From contig NZ_CP159829.1 in the NCBI RefSeq assembly GCF_047730065.1, positions 124,001-188,000 of the forward strand: 64,000 nucleotides of DNA, written 5' to 3'. Positions 1-8,415 of this stretch are shown here, piece after piece. The position numbers and the translations under genes were made by a program. The notes beneath the pieces are model-generated. The model was not told the DNA's origin and did no database searches. It saw nothing but the letters and a program-made list of their open reading frames with translations. Source of the stretch: Njordibacter sp028825405 (GTDB lineage: Bacteria; Pseudomonadota; Gammaproteobacteria; Pseudomonadales; Balneatricaceae). How positions within the stretch are numbered: position 1 is the first letter of the stretch; every line of letters starts with the position of its first letter.

Positions 1-61
1 CATTGACGGCCATTTGTAAGTCTTTGGTGGCGACATAGTTTTTGGTGCCAGTAAAATTCAT
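1..61 (-). CDS. MoxR-family AAA ATPase, N-terminal piece (runs off the window)
   Basis: Reading leftward from an ATG at position 61, the frame is open to the window edge and gives about 20 residues beginning MNFTGTKNYVATKDLQMA. This resembles the amino terminus of bacterial MoxR-type AAA ATPases (a YVAT-x-DL-x-x-AVN start just before the Walker A region), which act as chaperones maturing metal-dependent or secreted complexes. Only the start is visible, so the ATPase motifs themselves are not seen. It is divergent from the AraC-type regulator at 194. The call rests on remembered family similarity over a short stretch. Confidence 0.5.
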   Translation of the reverse strand, partial: MNFTGTKNYVATKDLQMAVN

Positions 62-193
62 AAAACAGCTCAAACATTTATTAGTAACGCCATTTTGGCA
101 TGAATTGCGTCCCTAAGCAGTAAGACTTATAAGTCATCTTGACACTTTCATGAGTTGTTTTCTCCTCTGTAAGTTCAATGATATACTCAGACC

Positions 194-1225
194 ATGATCC
201 AGCCTCCTCAGCCTCCATCCAAAGAGCAGTTGTTTACCCTAGACCCTGCAGGTGCGCCAGTGACCAACAAACTGCCAGGTGAGCTGCGCAATTTTTGTTT
301 TTTGCTGCAACCCAATTTTTCCATGATGGCCCTGACGTCTGCTATAGATGCTTTGCGAACCGCTAATTTGCTCAGTGAAGAAGAACTTTACACCTTTCGC
401 CTAGTGAGCTTGGATGGTGCCGCTGTGTGCAGTGACTTAGGCTTTTCTGCCATGGCTGATCAAGCACTAGAAGAGCTTAATGTTGATCATTTGGATGCTT
501 TTGTTGTTTGTGGTGGCTTGCGTGTTGAGCTTCAAACTCCACCACAGATCATTAGATTCTTACGTCAACCTGAGCTGCGAAAAAAGACTTTAGGGTCATT
601 GTGGAATGGTTTATTTGCTCTAGCTCATGCTGGGGTTATTAACGACAAAAAGGCTGTGGTGCATCGGAGTAATAGAGCGAGCTTCAGGGAAACGTTTGCT
701 GACATTAATTTAAAAGATAAAGCTTACGTTATCGATCATCAGTGTTTTAGTTGTGCAGGTGGCAATAGTGCTTTGGATATGATGTTAGAGCTCATGTTAG
801 AAGCGAGAGGTAAGCCTTTTGTGCGAGGCATTTGTGACATTCTTACCTGTGACCGTATCAGTGACACGGGTGAACCGGCATTTTTAAGTGATCAGGCTGA
901 TACGCAGTTACCCAAAAGCCTTCAAGACACCATTTGTTTAATGCAAAACAACATGGAAGAAATGTTGTCAGCTGAAGAAATTGCGTCTTTAGTTGGCATT
1001 ACTCGGCGACAGATTGAGCGTCAGTTTCAGCGATATCTAGGCAGCACACCCACGCGTTATTACTTGGAACTGCGACTCAAGCGATGCCATCAACTGCTCA
1101 CTCAGACCCAGTTGAGTATGAGTGATATCTCCTTGGCTTGTGGGTTTGTATCCTACCCACATTTTAGCAAATGTTATCGTCAATACTTTGAGGTAACACC
1201 GTCTCATACTCGACGACAATCATAG
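194..1225 (+). CDS. GlxA/CdhR-type AraC-family transcriptional regulator
   Basis: A 343-residue regulator. Residues about 30-210 form a DJ-1/PfpI-like (class I amidotransferase-like) sensor domain. It includes a CGGLRVE stretch at the nucleophile-elbow position and a conserved FSCAGGNSALDMM segment. Residues about 235-335 form an AraC double helix-turn-helix, with SAEEIASLVGITRRQIERQF as the first HTH and SDISLACGFVSYPHFSKCY as the second. The architecture matches GlxA, GbdR and CdhR, which control catabolism of betaine, carnitine and similar quaternary amines in Pseudomonas relatives. The inducer here is unknown, and no betaine genes are adjacent. It starts at ATG 194 with no strong ribosome-binding site and is divergent from the MoxR-like gene. 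Confidence 0.85.
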   Translation: MIQPPQPPSKEQLFTLDPAGAPVTNKLPGELRNFCFLLQPNFSMMALTSAIDALRTANLLSEEELYTFRLVSLDGAAVCSDLGFSAMADQALEELNVDHLDAFVVCGGLRVELQTPPQIIRFLRQPELRKKTLGSLWNGLFALAHAGVINDKKAVVHRSNRASFRETFADINLKDKAYVIDHQCFSCAGGNSALDMMLELMLEARGKPFVRGICDILTCDRISDTGEPAFLSDQADTQLPKSLQDTICLMQNNMEEMLSAEEIASLVGITRRQIERQFQRYLGSTPTRYYLELRLKRCHQLLTQTQLSMSDISLACGFVSYPHFSKCYRQYFEVTPSHTRRQS

Positions 1226-1251
1226 TTATTAAAAGAACCGGTGCATGGCCT

Positions 1252-1866
1252 TTAGCTATCGATGAGTTGGTTTAGGTGATTAATCCCCCAGTCCGTCATC
1301 TGAGGCCATGGGTACTGTGCTGAAGTATCAATGTGTACCGTCGATACTGCAGCGGCTCTGCCAGCTTCTAGGTCAAACAAGTAATCGCCTACCATCACAC
1401 TGTCACTTGTTTTAGCGCCCCATTGTGCCAAGAGTAACTGTATGCCGGCAGGGTCGGGTTTGGGTTCGCAAGACGCGCGGTCCAAAATGTCTTGGGAAGT
1501 GAAAAAGCCATCCAAGTTACAAATTGCCAATGTTTGTATGGCAGCAGGCATGACATTGCGGGTTAATATGCCAAGGTTGGCGCCTTTTTTTTGCAGGTGA
1601 TCGAGGAGCTCGTATGCGCCTGGCATCGGTTTAGCCAAGCTTGCAAAGTAGGACTCCAAGGCATTGATTTTTTCCCACATAGGTGCGGCTTGTTCCTGGG
1701 GCATGGCTTGCACCGTTCCCAAAATGTCTGAGCCTGAAGCTAAACCTAACTCGCTTCTCATCATGTCAAAGTCATGCACGCCTATGGTTAGTGTGCCGTC
1801 CATATCAAAGATCCAGTGTTTTTTGGCCAAGATATTTTTATGTTGTTGGTTTAAAGACAGTTTCAT
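1252..1866 (-). CDS. HAD-superfamily hydrolase (phosphoglycolate phosphatase-like)
   Basis: A 204-residue haloacid-dehalogenase-fold phosphatase. Motif I is FDMDGTLT near residue 20, with the nucleophile and acid aspartates. Motif II is the GILTRN region near residue 99. Motif III/IV is KPDPAGIQ followed by MVGDYLFDLEAG near residue 160. The helical cap between motifs I and II is of the subfamily IA type, as in Gph and PpaX. It is convergent with the AraC regulator and divergent from purE. The phosphorylated substrate cannot be told from sequence. Confidence 0.85.
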   Translation of the reverse strand: MKLSLNQQHKNILAKKHWIFDMDGTLTIGVHDFDMMRSELGLASGSDILGTVQAMPQEQAAPMWEKINALESYFASLAKPMPGAYELLDHLQKKGANLGILTRNVMPAAIQTLAICNLDGFFTSQDILDRASCEPKPDPAGIQLLLAQWGAKTSDSVMVGDYLFDLEAGRAAAVSTVHIDTSAQYPWPQMTDWGINHLNQLIDS

Positions 1867-1974
1867 GGGTCTAATTTAACAAATTTTGCATGAAATAGGC
1901 TAGTTTTACTTTCCATTGTTTAGCCTTTTCGGGCCATGTGGTAAAATTAATACTTCATTTTTGGAGGATAACCA

Positions 1975-2460
1975 ATGGGCGCACAAGTTGCCGTTATCAT
2001 GGGGTCTAAGAGCGACTGGCCATGCATGCAAGAAGCTACGCAAATTATGGACCGTTTGGGTGTGAGTTACGAAGTAGCAGTAGTGTCTGCTCATCGTACA
2101 CCCGATAAACTTATGGAGTTTTCCTCCCAAGCTGCAGGTCGCGGTATTCAGGTGATTATTGCGGGCGCTGGTGGTGCTGCTCATTTGCCTGGCATGGTCG
2201 CATCCAAAACCCGCCTACCTGTGTTAGGTGTGCCAGTAGAAAGTAAGGCTCTTAGTGGTGTTGATAGCCTTTATTCGATTGTGCAAATGCCCCGAGGAGT
2301 GGCTGTGGGGAGTCTGGCCATTGGTGGGGCAGGGGCCTTTAACGCAGGTCTACTTGCGAGCCAAATATTGGCTAACCAAGATGCTCAATTGGCGCAACGT
2401 ATTGAAGAATTTCGCACGCAACAAACGCAAACTATATTAGATAACCCTGACCCAAGATAA
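1975..2460 (+). CDS. purE: N5-carboxyaminoimidazole ribonucleotide mutase
   Basis: PurE moves the carboxylate of N5-CAIR to carbon 4 in de novo purine synthesis. The 161-residue length is normal for class I PurE. The amino terminus carries the signature MGSKSDWPCM (phosphate binding), followed by VSAHRTPDK with the catalytic histidine and the GAGGAAHLPGMVAS loop. A clear GGAGG Shine-Dalgarno sequence lies 7 bases before the ATG. purK follows after 16 bases, so the two form one operon making the two-step N5-CAIR route. Confidence 0.97.
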   Translation: MGAQVAVIMGSKSDWPCMQEATQIMDRLGVSYEVAVVSAHRTPDKLMEFSSQAAGRGIQVIIAGAGGAAHLPGMVASKTRLPVLGVPVESKALSGVDSLYSIVQMPRGVAVGSLAIGGAGAFNAGLLASQILANQDAQLAQRIEEFRTQQTQTILDNPDPR

Positions 2461-2476
2461 GGTTGATTCAAACGTC

Positions 2477-3589
2477 ATGAAACCAGCAATAAAACGTGTG
2501 TGGGTATTGGGAGCAGGCCAGTTAGGAGCCATGCTAAAACATGCAGCTCAACCACTGGGGGTTGATTTACGTCCCGTAGATATTGCATTAGATGCCAACT
2601 TGCCCCTAGATGATGGGGATGTCATTACCGCAGAACGTGAGCAATGGCCATCGACCAAAGCCACAGATCAATTGGCGGCTCATCCTAACTTTGTGAACCA
2701 AGAGGTATTTGGTTTGGTGGCAGATCGTGTGACCCAAAAACAAATGTTAGATCGTCTAAATTTACCGACCGCACCTTGGGTCCTTGTCACAGAGCAAGAT
2801 ACTGCAGCCGGCCTGCATCAGCAATATGGCGCTCGCGTTCTGCTCAAGCAACGCACGGGTGGATTTGATGGCCGCGGTCAGCATTGGTTAGTGGAGCATC
2901 AAGGCAGCGATAACCAGACCAGTCCCCATCTTAGTAATGCGATTCCTCACGGTTGGCATAATAAAGTCATTGCGGAGCAAGCGATTGCTTTTGATGAAGA
3001 AGTGTCCATTGTGGGTGTGCGTAATCGCGTAGGGGAATGCCACTATTATCCACTGGCCCTTAATCGCCACCAAGACGGCATCCTTACGGTCACCTTGGCG
3101 CCTTTAGAGCGTCTGAGTAGTCTACAAAACGCGGCTCAAGCCATGCTGAAAAAGGTCATGGACGAGCTTGATTATGTGGGTGTAATGGCTATGGAGTTAT
3201 TTAGAGTTGGTGAGCGCTTACTTATTAATGAACTCGCTCCACGTGTACATAACAGCGGACACTGGACCCAGTCTGGCGCGAGCATCAGTCAGTTTGAATA
3301 TCATGTACGAGCCACGGCAGATTTACCTCTAGCCCCGGCGGTTATTAAACACAAAAGTGTGATGATCAATCTCATAGGCATTGAATACAACTTAGCTTGG
3401 TTAGCATTGCCCGGCGCTGAAGTTTTTTGGTATGGTAAAGACGTTAGACCGATGCGTAAGGTGGGTCATATTAACTTTTCTATGGCGCACCAAGTGCAGT
3501 TGCTTGACTCCTTAAAGTCGCTTCAAGCAACCCTGCCTGATTGGTACCAACCCGCCCTAGATTGGGCTATCAACGAACTGGAAAGTTAG
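2477..3589 (+). CDS. purK: N5-carboxyaminoimidazole ribonucleotide synthase
   Basis: PurK is an ATP-grasp ligase that carboxylates aminoimidazole ribonucleotide with bicarbonate and hands N5-CAIR to PurE. The 370-residue protein begins with a nucleotide-binding GAGQLGAML loop. The central ATP-grasp part shows LLKQRTGGFDGRGQ and EQAIAFDEEVSIV, and the metal-binding NELAPRVHNSGHWT segment lies near residue 255. It sits directly downstream of purE in the same direction. Confidence 0.96.
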   Translation: MKPAIKRVWVLGAGQLGAMLKHAAQPLGVDLRPVDIALDANLPLDDGDVITAEREQWPSTKATDQLAAHPNFVNQEVFGLVADRVTQKQMLDRLNLPTAPWVLVTEQDTAAGLHQQYGARVLLKQRTGGFDGRGQHWLVEHQGSDNQTSPHLSNAIPHGWHNKVIAEQAIAFDEEVSIVGVRNRVGECHYYPLALNRHQDGILTVTLAPLERLSSLQNAAQAMLKKVMDELDYVGVMAMELFRVGERLLINELAPRVHNSGHWTQSGASISQFEYHVRATADLPLAPAVIKHKSVMINLIGIEYNLAWLALPGAEVFWYGKDVRPMRKVGHINFSMAHQVQLLDSLKSLQATLPDWYQPALDWAINELES

Positions 3590-3667
3590 CAATGTCGGCG
3601 CAGCTAAGCAGGCCGAGTTATGGTCGCCTCCCATGGTGGCATAAGCCCGAGTATAGAGATTCCGCGC

Positions 3668-4138
3668 ATGAACAAACACATCTATAAAACAGACGAGTAT
3701 GGTATTCGTAACTATAGTCTATTGGCGCTTGGAGCCGCGGGGGTGTGCTTGCTTTACAGCGTCATCGGTGTGTTGGCTATGGCGCTATTACATTTTGAAG
3801 CGAGTGCAGTAAACACCAATATAAAGACCTATGTTGATGCCTTTTGGACCTTACAAATGAGTGCCAGTACTATTGGTTTTGGTGATCATTTTCCGGTCAC
3901 TGTGGGCGGTCGTATGGTGGTAGCCGCCATGTTTTATGTGGGTGTAGGACTCGTGGGGTTCATTGGCGCTCTAATCGCCGAGCGCATGCTTGGCTTTGCT
4001 GATACAAATGTAAAAAACCGAGAATTACGTCAGCAAAATAGTGCTATTTTGGCGCACAATAAAGAGCTAGAAAATAAAATCGATCTGCTCATTAATCGGG
4101 TTGAGAAACTTGTGGGTCAGCATCATGAACATCAATAA
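3668..4138 (+). CDS. Two-transmembrane potassium-channel-like protein
   Basis: This small integral membrane protein has a first hydrophobic helix (residues about 12-42), a pore loop with the filter-like sequence TIGFGD, a second helix (MVVAAMFYVGVGLVGFIGALIA) and a C-terminal coiled coil of about 35 residues. That is the Ion_trans_2 (KcsA-type, 2TM) layout, so a tetrameric potassium or related cation channel is likely. An in-frame ATG at 3620 would add 16 residues that do not read like protein, so ATG 3668 is preferred. Neither start has a strong ribosome-binding site. The 3' end overlaps the next gene by 14 bases, suggesting translational coupling. Confidence 0.75.
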   Translation: MNKHIYKTDEYGIRNYSLLALGAAGVCLLYSVIGVLAMALLHFEASAVNTNIKTYVDAFWTLQMSASTIGFGDHFPVTVGGRMVVAAMFYVGVGLVGFIGALIAERMLGFADTNVKNRELRQQNSAILAHNKELENKIDLLINRVEKLVGQHHEHQ

Positions 4139-5015
4139 AGGGCCTATTACAGGGCCAAAATATTTGCCTCATATGCAGCATAAAGACGTTATTTCTATGG
4201 GTATGGAATCTATAGACAGGCGTCACTGGATAGAGCCTGATGCATCTTATCCACAGTTCTTAGAACATAAACTGTCGTTAAAAGAGTTGCAACAAGAACA
4301 CATATTCGAGGCCTTACCCAGTGCTTATGAAGCTCAGGAGGAGCTGGCTTTCGAGTTAAAACGACATTTACTAGACCAGCATAGTCACTTATATTGTCCC
4401 CTAGCGGATGGCCTGAGTTATTTGCCCAATGGCATTGAACTGGTGGGTGCCAGCACACAGCCTCTTTGGCATGCGTCTTTATGGGTAGCGGATGACTTAC
4501 TCATCATGCAGAAGCTAGACGGCCAATATTGCCTTACTGCAGCGAGCTTATGCAGTCCCAGTAGCTGGCATTTGGCGCAAAAAATAGGTCATTCTATGGC
4601 AAGGATTCATGACCCAGTGCCTAGCTTACATCAAAAATTGACGCCTAAAATAGATCGATTTTTTGATCACCTAATGGTAGAAAAACCCATTCAACGGTTT
4701 AATTGGTCACTTCAAGCTAATACAAATTTGGCACAGTTTCCAGAAGATAAAATCATCCATCCAGCCAGTACAGCTTTATATTACCGATGTGAACGACAAA
4801 CTCTGACCCGATTACCACAAACGAATGCCATTGCCTTTACGATTAGAGTTTATGTCTATCCAATAATGAGCCTAACTCAGGTACCAGATGCCTTAACACA
4901 ATTAAAAGCTGCCATAGACGCGATGCCTAAAGCGGTCGCAAGTTATAAAGAAATAATCTATTTCGCACCTGCGCTGCAAAAGTATTTTAGTGACCTGAGC
5001 TCATTAAAAGACTAA
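4125..5015 (+). CDS. Heme-dependent oxidative N-demethylase-like protein (DUF3445)
   Basis: A 296-residue protein resembling the DUF3445 family, whose characterised member is the heme-dependent oxidative N-demethylase (HODM) subunit that acts on dimethylamine. Family-like features are the N-terminal RRHWIEPD motif, an LVGAS-like central strand and the C-terminal block ERQTLTRLPQTNAIAFTIRVY. The ATG at 4125 lies inside the end of the channel gene. A TTG start at 4101 is possible but less likely. The other HODM subunits are not next to it, so the substrate is open. The 3' end overlaps the convergent LysE gene by 29 bases. Confidence 0.75.
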   Translation: MNINKGPITGPKYLPHMQHKDVISMGMESIDRRHWIEPDASYPQFLEHKLSLKELQQEHIFEALPSAYEAQEELAFELKRHLLDQHSHLYCPLADGLSYLPNGIELVGASTQPLWHASLWVADDLLIMQKLDGQYCLTAASLCSPSSWHLAQKIGHSMARIHDPVPSLHQKLTPKIDRFFDHLMVEKPIQRFNWSLQANTNLAQFPEDKIIHPASTALYYRCERQTLTRLPQTNAIAFTIRVYVYPIMSLTQVPDALTQLKAAIDAMPKAVASYKEIIYFAPALQKYFSDLSSLKD

Positions 5016-5628
5016 CTCCAAAATAGGTAAATAAGCCCCCAGCCGCCATGTTACTCCAACGAGTTAAGAGTGATGCGTGTTTGAGCTTAGTGCTTATGTG
5101 GGCACTAAACCAAGCAACTATTAAGCACCAAACTAAGCCATTAAAACTAAAGATAAAGCCCAAAAATAAAAATGATAGACTCACATTAGGCGTATCTGGA
5201 ACAATAAATTGAGGCACAAATGCAATAAAGAATAAGGCGACTTTAGGGTTTAAGGCATTGGTTAAAAACCCTTGGTAAAAAATAGTGCTGTGGTTAAAGT
5301 AACCGACTGAAGATAAAGTGTTGTGGGCCTTAGTTGGGTTTTTAAGGAGCATGCATAAACCCATATAGAGTAGATATAAGCCGCCCATTACCTTGATTAA
5401 AATAAAGGTGTTAGGAGACGCTATCATTAGAGCAGATAACCCGAAAGCGGCAGCAAGAATATGCACCAAGGTGCCGGTAGTCACCCCCAAGGCAGCTAAC
5501 ACGCCGCCTCGAAACCCAAAATTGCTGCTGCGGTGGGTAATAAATACAAAGTCTTGACCAGGCACTATGTTCAAAGCCACACCGGCGCTGATAAATATCC
5601 AAAGATCTTGTGTTCCCAGCATAGACAT
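4987..5628 (-). CDS. LysE/RhtB-family amino-acid exporter
   Basis: A 213-residue membrane protein with the LysE/RhtB pattern: an N-terminal helix carrying the family motif NIVPGQDFVFI, GVLAALGVTTGTLVHILAAAFGLSAL, and LTNALNPKVALFFIAFVPQF. About six hydrophobic helices are visible. Members export small amino acids or metabolites such as homoserine, threonine, lysine or cysteine by proton antiport. The specificity cannot be read from sequence. It is divergent from the thiamine-regulated thiB. Confidence 0.9.
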   Translation of the reverse strand: MSMLGTQDLWIFISAGVALNIVPGQDFVFITHRSSNFGFRGGVLAALGVTTGTLVHILAAAFGLSALMIASPNTFILIKVMGGLYLLYMGLCMLLKNPTKAHNTLSSVGYFNHSTIFYQGFLTNALNPKVALFFIAFVPQFIVPDTPNVSLSFLFLGFIFSFNGLVWCLIVAWFSAHISTKLKHASLLTRWSNMAAGGLFTYFGVSLLMSSGH

Positions 5629-5770
5629 GTGCTACCTTTAAAAATAATACAATACTCAGTCGGTGAAGAGTTAAGCCTGAGCATGAAATATATAGTATGT
5701 GCTAAAAATATACCCTGCAAGGCTTGCAATGAAGGCCCACTTTAGTCTATATTGCGCCCACTATGACTTG

Positions 5771-5872
5771 TCGGGGTGCCCAGTTAATTACTAATTAACG
5801 CGTTGGGTTGAGATCACAAATGTGAATCCCGTTGTACCTGATCTGGATAATGCCAGCGTAGGGAACAAGGAA
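5771..5872 (+). promoter_or_regulatory. TPP riboswitch (THI element)
   Basis: The leader contains the conserved blocks of the thiamine-pyrophosphate aptamer: CGGGGTGCC at 5772, GGTTGAGATCA near 5806, ACCTGATCTGGATAATGCC near 5836 and GCGTAGGGAA ending near 5865. The order and spacing match the THI box. It is followed by a C/T-rich stretch and then the thiB ribosome-binding site, so thiB is expected to be shut off when TPP is plentiful. No strong rho-independent terminator was seen, so control may be at translation. Confidence 0.93.
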
Positions 5873-5975
5873 ACGCACCCTCGCAAGCCCGCCTTGCTCT
5901 GCTCCCTCCTCCTAATAGTTGCCAATAAATCATTGGCCGTCATAGCAATTAATGAGTTAATTTTTAGGAGTAATT

Positions 5976-6995
5976 ATGTCTCACAATACGGCTATTTTTG
6001 CCGCCGCCTGTTTAAGCCTATCGTTAATCACTGCACCTGCTTTGGCAGATGATAGCAGCAATAAAGTACTTACCGTTTATACCTATGATTCCTTTGTATC
6101 AGACTGGGGTATGGGGCCTTTGATCAAACCCACCTTTGAGCAGCAATGTGCTTGTACATTAAATCTAGTCGGCATGGACGACGCTGTTGCAATGCTGCAG
6201 CGGTTAAAATTAGAAGGCGCCTCTTCACCCGCAGACTTAGTGTTAGGGTTAGATTTGAACCTTGTTGATGACGCTAAAAAAAGTGGCCTGTTTACCAGCC
6301 ACTCGGTTGATACCAGCAGTTTGGAAATGCCGATTGCGTGGCAAGATGATACCTTTGTGCCTTTTGATTATGGCTACTTTGCGTTTGTCTACAACACTGA
6401 ACTCATGGCCAATCCTCCCAAAAGTTTAGATGAGTTGGTCAACGCAGGCCCAGAATTAAAAATCATTATTCAAGACCCCCGATCTAGCACTCCAGGCTTA
6501 GGTTTGTTGTTGTGGATGAAGTCTGTTTATGGTGATCAGGCTGATGCCGCTTGGGCCAAACTATCAGACAATATTTTGACCACTACCAAAGGCTGGAGTG
6601 AAGCGTATTTTAGTTTGTTCTTAGCAGGTGAAGCCCCCATGGTGCTGAGCTACAGCACGTCTCCTGCCTACCATATGGAAATTGAGGGTACGGATCAATA
6701 CCAAGCAGCTGCATTTGAAGAAGGTCATTACCTCCAAGTTGAAGTGGCGGCCAAGTTAAAATCTTCAAAAAATGCACAGTTAGCTGATGAATTCCTCAGC
6801 TTCATGGTGAGTGAAGGCTTCCAAAAACATTTGCCATTGAGTAATGTCATGTATCCTGTTAGGTCTCCAGCAGATATGCCAGCCGCCTATAGCAAGCTGA
6901 TTAAACCAACAAAAGTATTACAGCTAGATACGCAGCAAATTAATCAAAATCGCAAGCAGTGGGTGAGTGACTGGCTTAATGTGATGACCCAGTAA
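5976..6995 (+). CDS. thiB: Thiamine ABC transporter substrate-binding protein
   Basis: A 339-residue periplasmic protein with a signal peptide (cleavage near APALA-DD) and the ThiB-type start VLTVYTYDSFVSDWGMGPLIKPTFE. Further ThiB-like blocks are PADLVLGLD, FDYGYFAFVYNTE and IIQDPRSSTPGLGLLLW. It binds thiamine or its phosphates and normally feeds ThiP (permease) and ThiQ (ATPase). It has a good AGGAG site and lies directly under the TPP riboswitch. Unusually, thiP and thiQ do not follow and are nowhere in this window. Confidence 0.92.
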   Translation: MSHNTAIFAAACLSLSLITAPALADDSSNKVLTVYTYDSFVSDWGMGPLIKPTFEQQCACTLNLVGMDDAVAMLQRLKLEGASSPADLVLGLDLNLVDDAKKSGLFTSHSVDTSSLEMPIAWQDDTFVPFDYGYFAFVYNTELMANPPKSLDELVNAGPELKIIIQDPRSSTPGLGLLLWMKSVYGDQADAAWAKLSDNILTTTKGWSEAYFSLFLAGEAPMVLSYSTSPAYHMEIEGTDQYQAAAFEEGHYLQVEVAAKLKSSKNAQLADEFLSFMVSEGFQKHLPLSNVMYPVRSPADMPAAYSKLIKPTKVLQLDTQQINQNRKQWVSDWLNVMTQ

Positions 6996-7054
6996 GCACT
7001 GAGTAACCTGCATCATTATTGCCATCTCATAGGACTGTAACTGCAGTAAGAGAT

Positions 7055-7174
7055 GTGGGTGTAGCTTTTTTATTCGATGCGCAGCAAGATAACGACTGGC
7101 TTAAGAAAAAGTGGGCTGAAAAAAATGAACCTAGAGCCGAGTATAGGGAGCTATGCAAAAACTTAAGGCACTAA
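7055..7174 (+). CDS. Possible small protein or gene remnant (39 codons)
   Basis: Between thiB and nagA a GTG-started frame encodes a charged peptide containing FLFDAQQDNDWLKKKWAEKN. It ends inside the first codons of nagA in another frame. The residue composition looks protein-like, but there is no clear ribosome-binding site and I recognise no family. It may be a remnant, possibly of a gene that once lay between thiB and nagA. Low confidence. Confidence 0.2.
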   Translation: MGVAFLFDAQQDNDWLKKKWAEKNEPRAEYRELCKNLRH

Positions 7175-8301
7175 TAAACGGTCGTATATTCACGGGTGAA
7201 AAAATTCTTCATCAACATGTTTTGTTGGTGGAGAAGGGCCATATCATCGACATAGTGCCGGAGCATTTATTGCCCCAGGTCAAGGATTGTTATGACCTCA
7301 ATGGGGGCTTATTAGCTCCTGGATTTATAGATTTGCATGTCAATGGTGCAGCAGGGGCATTACTCAACCATCAACCCAGTTCCCAAGCACTGCAAACCAT
7401 TGCCCAAGCGCACCGTGAATATGGTACTACTGCATTTCTTCCCACTTTAATGACCGACACACGGGAACAAATGGTTAATGCAGTTGCTGCAGTTGTTGCA
7501 GCCGTAGAACTAGGTGTACCAGGTATATTGGGCATCCATTTAGAAGGACCTTACCTTAACGCGAAACGCAAAGGGGTTCATTCAGCCAAACGCATTCGAG
7601 TACCTTCAAGTGACGAAGATTTAAACCATTTATTCGATGTATTTCCAGCTCACCTAATTAAACTAATAACCTTGGCACCAGAGCGGGTCAGTCCCGAATT
7701 TATTCAGCGCCTAATAAGGCACGGCATGATCGTTTCTGCAGGCCACACTGAGGCTAGCTATGATCAAATGCAAATTGCCCTCGCTCATGGAGTCACAGGT
7801 TTTACCCATTTATTCAATGCTATGAGCCCCATGACTAGCCGTGAGCCGGGGGTGGTTGGAGCCGCCTTAGACCATGGGGATAGCTGGTGTGGATTAATTG
7901 TTGATGGCCACCATGTGCATCCAGTCACTTTGCGCCAAGCCATTAAAGCTAAGGCTAAAGGTAAAATGATGCTGGTGACAGATGCCATGCACACGATGGG
8001 TCAGGGTGCGGGCCGATTTGATTTAATGGGCAGCCCTATTGTTAGTGAGAATGGAAAGGTGACCACTCTCAATGGCACCTTGGCTGGCAGTAATTTAGAC
8101 ATGGCTACTGCCGTGCGCAATACCGTCCAGCAAGTAGGTCTGGGGCTAGAAGAGGCATTACGCATGGCCTCACTTTACCCCGCACAGTTTTTAAAGTTGG
8201 ATCATAAAATTGGACGAATCGCTAAAGGTTTTCAAGCAGATTTGGTGTTAATTGATGATCATATGCAAGTGCAGCAGACCTGGATAAAAGGAGAAACTTA
8301 A
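7153..8301 (+). CDS. nagA: N-acetylglucosamine-6-phosphate deacetylase
   Basis: NagA removes the acetyl group from GlcNAc-6-phosphate in amino-sugar and cell-wall recycling. The 382-residue amidohydrolase shows PGFIDLHVNGAAG (N-terminal metal-site region), HLEGPYLNAKRKGVHSAK (metal-binding Glu), VSAGHTEASY and THLFNAMSPMTSREPG with the histidine ligands, and LVTDAMHTMG with the catalytic Asp. An AGGGAG site precedes the ATG. nagB, nagK and a PTS gene are not adjacent. Confidence 0.94.
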   Translation: MQKLKALINGRIFTGEKILHQHVLLVEKGHIIDIVPEHLLPQVKDCYDLNGGLLAPGFIDLHVNGAAGALLNHQPSSQALQTIAQAHREYGTTAFLPTLMTDTREQMVNAVAAVVAAVELGVPGILGIHLEGPYLNAKRKGVHSAKRIRVPSSDEDLNHLFDVFPAHLIKLITLAPERVSPEFIQRLIRHGMIVSAGHTEASYDQMQIALAHGVTGFTHLFNAMSPMTSREPGVVGAALDHGDSWCGLIVDGHHVHPVTLRQAIKAKAKGKMMLVTDAMHTMGQGAGRFDLMGSPIVSENGKVTTLNGTLAGSNLDMATAVRNTVQQVGLGLEEALRMASLYPAQFLKLDHKIGRIAKGFQADLVLIDDHMQVQQTWIKGET

Positions 8302-8350
8302 ACGGTTTAAAAACAGACTTTATGCTCTAACCCTGCCTGTCTGTAAGGTA

Positions 8351-8393
8351 AAAAAAGCCCATAAACCATGATTACAATGATTTATAGGCTTTC
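8351..8393. terminator. Likely bidirectional rho-independent terminator between nagA and pntB
   Basis: An AAAGCC/GGCTTT stem extended by ATAAA/TTTAT surrounds a short loop. It has an A-run on the left and T-rich sequence on the right. It lies between two convergent transcription units and could serve both. Confidence 0.7.
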
Positions 8394-8415
8394 AAAGGCT
8401 ATTTGCTTGCCAGCC

